Assembly: GCF_000001735.4 (NCBI RefSeq)
Contig: NC_003075.7
Location: 10,417,001-10,481,000 of the forward strand
Length of the DNA stretch: 64,000 bases
DNA from: Arabidopsis thaliana
Lineage: Eukaryota > Streptophyta > Magnoliopsida > Brassicales > Brassicaceae
Reading direction: 5' to 3'
In this document: in pieces, positions 60,772 to 64,000 of the stretch
How positions within the stretch are numbered: the stretch's first letter is position 1
Layout of the letters: each line of letters begins with the position of its first letter
Notes under the pieces: model-generated
The model's database searches: none
Told to the model about the DNA's origin: nothing
The model's input: only the letters and a program-made list of their open reading frames with translations
Made by a program: the position numbers and the translations under genes

Positions 60772-62947
60772 ATGTTGTGTGCATCATCTTCGCTTGCTCT
60801 TTTGGGTCCTCCTTCTTCAGCTATGGTGACTATGGCTTCTTCACCAGTGTCCAGATTTGTTGGATTTGGTCATCATACTATTCTCAGGTGATTTACTCAA
60901 TCTAGTCACTTATCTTAAGTTCATGTACTTTGTGGTAGATATTTCTGAGGTTTGTGTTCTTTGACGATCCTCAGGTATGATAATGATCAACGTCTTCGTC
61001 GTGGTTGTTCTTGGACTGGAATTGAAAAGAAGATCCCTTTTCCTCGGAAGAAGACTGCCTCTGCTTCTGCTTACCCTCTCTTTCGCAGTCAGCATACTAA
61101 AGACTCATCAAGACCCAAAAATTACAAAGAGGTTCAAATTTGTAATCCATAATGATTCTTCCCTAAATCTGAATTCATGATTGTTGTTTTGGTTTTCTTA
61201 AGGTTTTCTCATGTTGCTGTTTCTTGATTTACTTCATTTACAGGTTACTAAGTCAGCCAGGCAAATGTTTGCTCGAGAGATCTCTATCCAATCGAAAGAC
61301 AGTGAAATTTCGATTGCAAAGGTATATAAGAAATTTCTCTTGTTAAGGTATAATCTCTGACTCTTGGTGACTTGCTTCACACCATTATTCAACATGTTAT
61401 GACTATGACTCTTAGAGAGTTTCTATTATTAGGTCTGATGACTGATGCTTTTGGTAATAAAACACATTTGGTGAAGTTTTCATTTATGTCATATATCATT
61501 GAAGCTTTCGCTAATATACTTGTGGAAAATGGACTCACAGGTTCTCTTCTACATTGCTGCTGAAGATGAAGCCTTCTTGGCTGTTAACCGAGAGAGGGAT
61601 GCTCAGTCACTCATGAAGGAGAGGGAAAGTGTACAAGATCAGTCTGATCCGAGTGAGACAGACTCTGAGGAGCTATTGCAGTTAGATGGAAAGAGTATAT
61701 CTGAGTGGGTGAGTGAAATAGATGCAATTTCCAAAGAAGTAGAGGCAGAGTTAGTCTCACGAGATATCGGCTGTCACTTGGTTCAAGTTCTTGAAGCTGT
61801 AAATACAGTTCTCTTCGATCTGAGAGGCTTCAAGAGGACATCTATTACTTTAGACCCGGAGAATTCCTACCTTCACTCTGTACTTAACTGTAGATGCAGC
61901 ACTGGTAAGAGTCTTTCTTTAAGCTTTCTCAGTAATCATTTTTGTCTCTAATCTTTAATGAATTTTGTTTTCTTCCATGTGCAGCGTTTCTGATTAGTGT
62001 AATATACATTGAAGTTTGTAAGCGCCTGAATGTACCAATTGTTGGATCTCCAGTTGGGGAAGATTTTCTGATTTGGCCTAAAACGGAGTATCCTGAGGAA
62101 CTCTTTAAAGCAACTTCAGGACAGAGCTTGTTCTCTATTGTCAATGGAAGGTGTGTTGATGATCCTGGATCAATGGCATCAGACTTAACTGCAAAATCAC
62201 TTCAAGACCTCGACATGGCAACAAACAGAGACATTATAGGGATTGCTCTAGCCAATTTGATTGTAAGCCCTTATCACTTATAACTAAACTACAAATCATT
62301 GACTCCAAAAGATTTCATATTGAAAGAAATTATATATTGTGCCTTTTGATCATTTTCAGAGGCTTCACTGGAGACGTGCTTCTAAGTCATCCCATGGACT
62401 TATGCTGACTTCTCCTCTTAGTCAACTTAACAACATCAGTAGTTCTAATTTCCCATTGTTGCGGCCTCAAGATCTTAGGTAAAAACGTTTTTCAAAAAAC
62501 AAAGATCTTATAAACCCTTTAGTATTATTCTCTGCCTCACATTCGGTTTCTGCTGATCGAAGGTTGGCTATTGCGGCTGCAGAAAGGTTGTTGATTTTGC
62601 AACCTCATAACTGGGCACTTCGCAGAGACCTTGGTATGATGCTGTACTACGACAGGTACAGTAAACTTAGATTTAAATCCTTACATTAAGTGGTTCTTTG
62701 TTGCTTGTCCCGGTTCTGTGAGTATTGGTCTGTTTAGTTTGATCAAATAGAAAATCTTGAATTGTTGAGATATGGTTTATTGTGGAGCAGGCAATATGGA
62801 GAGGCGGTACAAGAGCTGAGCATATGTATGGCATTTGCTCCTCCTGAAGAAGAAGCTGTGTTGGAGCCATTTGTAGAAAGACTTCATCTCCTTCGTCTCA
62901 TATCTTCATTGAAGCCTCTTGGTTCTGATCGCTTGACCGTTCCTTGA
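60772..62947 (+). CDS. Transglutaminase-like (SirB1/Transglut_core2) protein, probably plastid-targeted
   Basis: Probably At4g19160. Eight exons, each join checked for phase: 60772-60887, 60975-61131, 61244-61321, 61541-61904, 61985-62262, 62360-62478, 62563-62655, 62791-62947; 454 codons (453 residues). The first about 60 residues are rich in Ser/Ala/Arg and poor in acids, which fits a chloroplast transit peptide. The next part has an acidic linker (DPSETDSEELLQLDG), then DLRGFKRTSITLDPENSYLH, which matches the SirB1-type region, followed by ISVIYIEVCKRLNVPIVGSP (the Transglut_core2 core), and a C-terminal TPR-like part (AIAAAERLLILQPHNWALRR; YGEAVQELSICMAF). Bacterial SirB1 relatives are of unclear activity and I see no proof of a Cys-His-Asp catalytic triad, so enzyme function is inferred only from the family name. 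Confidence 0.9.
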
Positions 62948-64000
62948 CTTCTCTCTCTCTCTCTCTCTACTCCACTTGTAAATTCACTCTCTTTCTTTCT
63001 CTGTTGTGTGTTTGAAGAACCTTTGTAGTAGGAGACATGGAGCTTTTGTTGTTTGTTGTAACTCTACTAGACTACTACTGTTGTTTTCTAATCAGATCTA
63101 ATGGATTTGGGCCTCCAGCTAAATTTTGAGTTTCCCGTGAATCCATATTTCAAGGTTTTATCTATTTGGGCCTCAACAGCTTAAGCTTATATAAGACGAG
63201 CCGATTCGATCATGGTTTAGTGACAACTGACAAGTGTACTTGCTAAGAACCAAGTAACCGAATGAGATTTGGATTTTTAGAAATGATTTTTCAGTTTTAC
63301 TTTGGTTCAAACCGAAAAAGTAAGCCCCGATCGCATTCAATTATCCAAACACGATAATCTTGCTCAATTCTACTCTTTTAACTTTGGTCCTGTCTGTTTA
63401 AAAGCTAAAGAAGATTGGTCCCTACCAAAAAAAAAAAAAAAGCTTAGAGGATTTGTTTTTTGATTTTTTTGCTAAATTTTGCTTAGAGGATTGGCTGGGA
63501 CTTTAAGATAAAGAAAGAAGAAAAAATTACAGTTACAGTTTAATCAATCGACTTAAATCATATAAACTTAATTTCAATAGATAAGTTTGTATTAGTTTAG
63601 CTTGAAAAATAGAAGTAGTAAAGAGTTCGATATTATCTAGAAAACTACAACGTAGGAACAACACATAAACATGTGAATTGTGCATGCATAACCCCAAAGA
63701 GTGGCAATATCAATTATCAAATATGCAACACTTGTACCATTACATGTCATTCTATCTTTCATATTTTTGATGATTTTGCACTTTGAACTCTGAACCATCC
63801 ATGATCCATTCCCTTGACTTGTAAAGGTTATCAATCAAACTTAAGTTTTTAAAAATTAAATTTGTAGTCAAGAATAGTAGTCATATATATATATATATAT
63901 ATACAAAAAACAAAAATTTCCCCGACCCAAGTGACCGAAAATAACGACTACATGTTTTATTCCTCCTTTAGTATAATGCGACATTACAGTTTGGTATCAG
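62948..64000. other. 3' flank and spacer to the window end
   Basis: Begins with the transglutaminase-like gene's 3' UTR, which carries a (CT)n run at 62949-62969, then AT-rich spacer with a (TA)n microsatellite at 63883-63903. No gene is seen before the window ends. Confidence 0.6.
63883..63903. repeat. (TA)n microsatellite
   Basis: About ten TA units near the window end. Confidence 0.95.

Overview
The window is plant nuclear DNA and matches Arabidopsis thaliana chromosome 4, roughly At4g19020 to At4g19160. The identification rests on recognised proteins in unbroken order: CMT2, NIP1;1, LCR7/LCR15, EDR2, a MOB1-like protein, two NB-ARC proteins, PAM68, a MAK-like kinase, ERD3, RPA1E, an ankyrin protein and a transglutaminase-like protein. 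Supporting signs are many short GT-AG introns, AT-rich spacers and single-gene transcription units. Locus numbers and names come from memory and were not looked up. Exon borders were derived by hand from splice consensus, reading phase and protein continuity. Summed exon lengths give whole codons in every multi-exon gene and agree with remembered protein lengths where I have them (NIP1;1 296, EDR2 718, MOB1 215, NLR 1201, PAM68 214, ERD3 600, RPA1E 784, ankyrin 243).

Layout. 1-3936 is the 3' part of CMT2 (+), starting inside the BAH domain. 4728-6409 is NIP1;1 (-). 6410-14800 is a gene-poor, repeat-rich stretch with two tandem defensin-like genes (LCR7, LCR15, both -), a tRNA-derived SINE and older direct repeats. 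14799-22788 holds EDR2 and a MOB1-like gene (both -, many small exons). 23102-29233 holds a large NB-LRR gene and a small NB-ARC-only gene (both -). 29770-31219 is a small glycine-rich membrane protein gene (-). 31813-35757 is a head-to-head pair of DUF4220/DUF594 membrane-protein genes that meet at an apparent inversion junction. 36453-37359 is PAM68 (+), 37770-40468 the MAK-like kinase (-) with a long spliced leader, 43665-46034 ERD3 (-), 49618-52095 RPA1E (-), 52830-54275 a two-ended membrane protein (+), 54578-55677 the ankyrin protein (-), and 60772-62947 the transglutaminase-like gene (+). About 5 kb before the last gene and 1 kb after it show no gene.

There is no operon logic here; the genes act in separate processes: DNA methylation (CMT2), metalloid/solute transport (NIP1;1), defence and its restraint (LCRs, EDR2, two NB-ARC proteins), photosystem II assembly (PAM68), Golgi methyltransfer (ERD3), and DNA replication/repair (RPA1E).

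The most notable observations are: (i) a 74-codon upstream reading frame in the kinase leader that has no AUG and would start at an ACG in strong context; (ii) the head-to-head DUF594 pair, where the plus gene has lost its AUG and the minus gene its N-terminal third within a few bases of each other; (iii) a SINE with target-site duplication in only one of two duplicated defensin units; (iv) near-identical 210-bp LRR units in the NLR and a 24-bp in-frame minisatellite in its neighbour.
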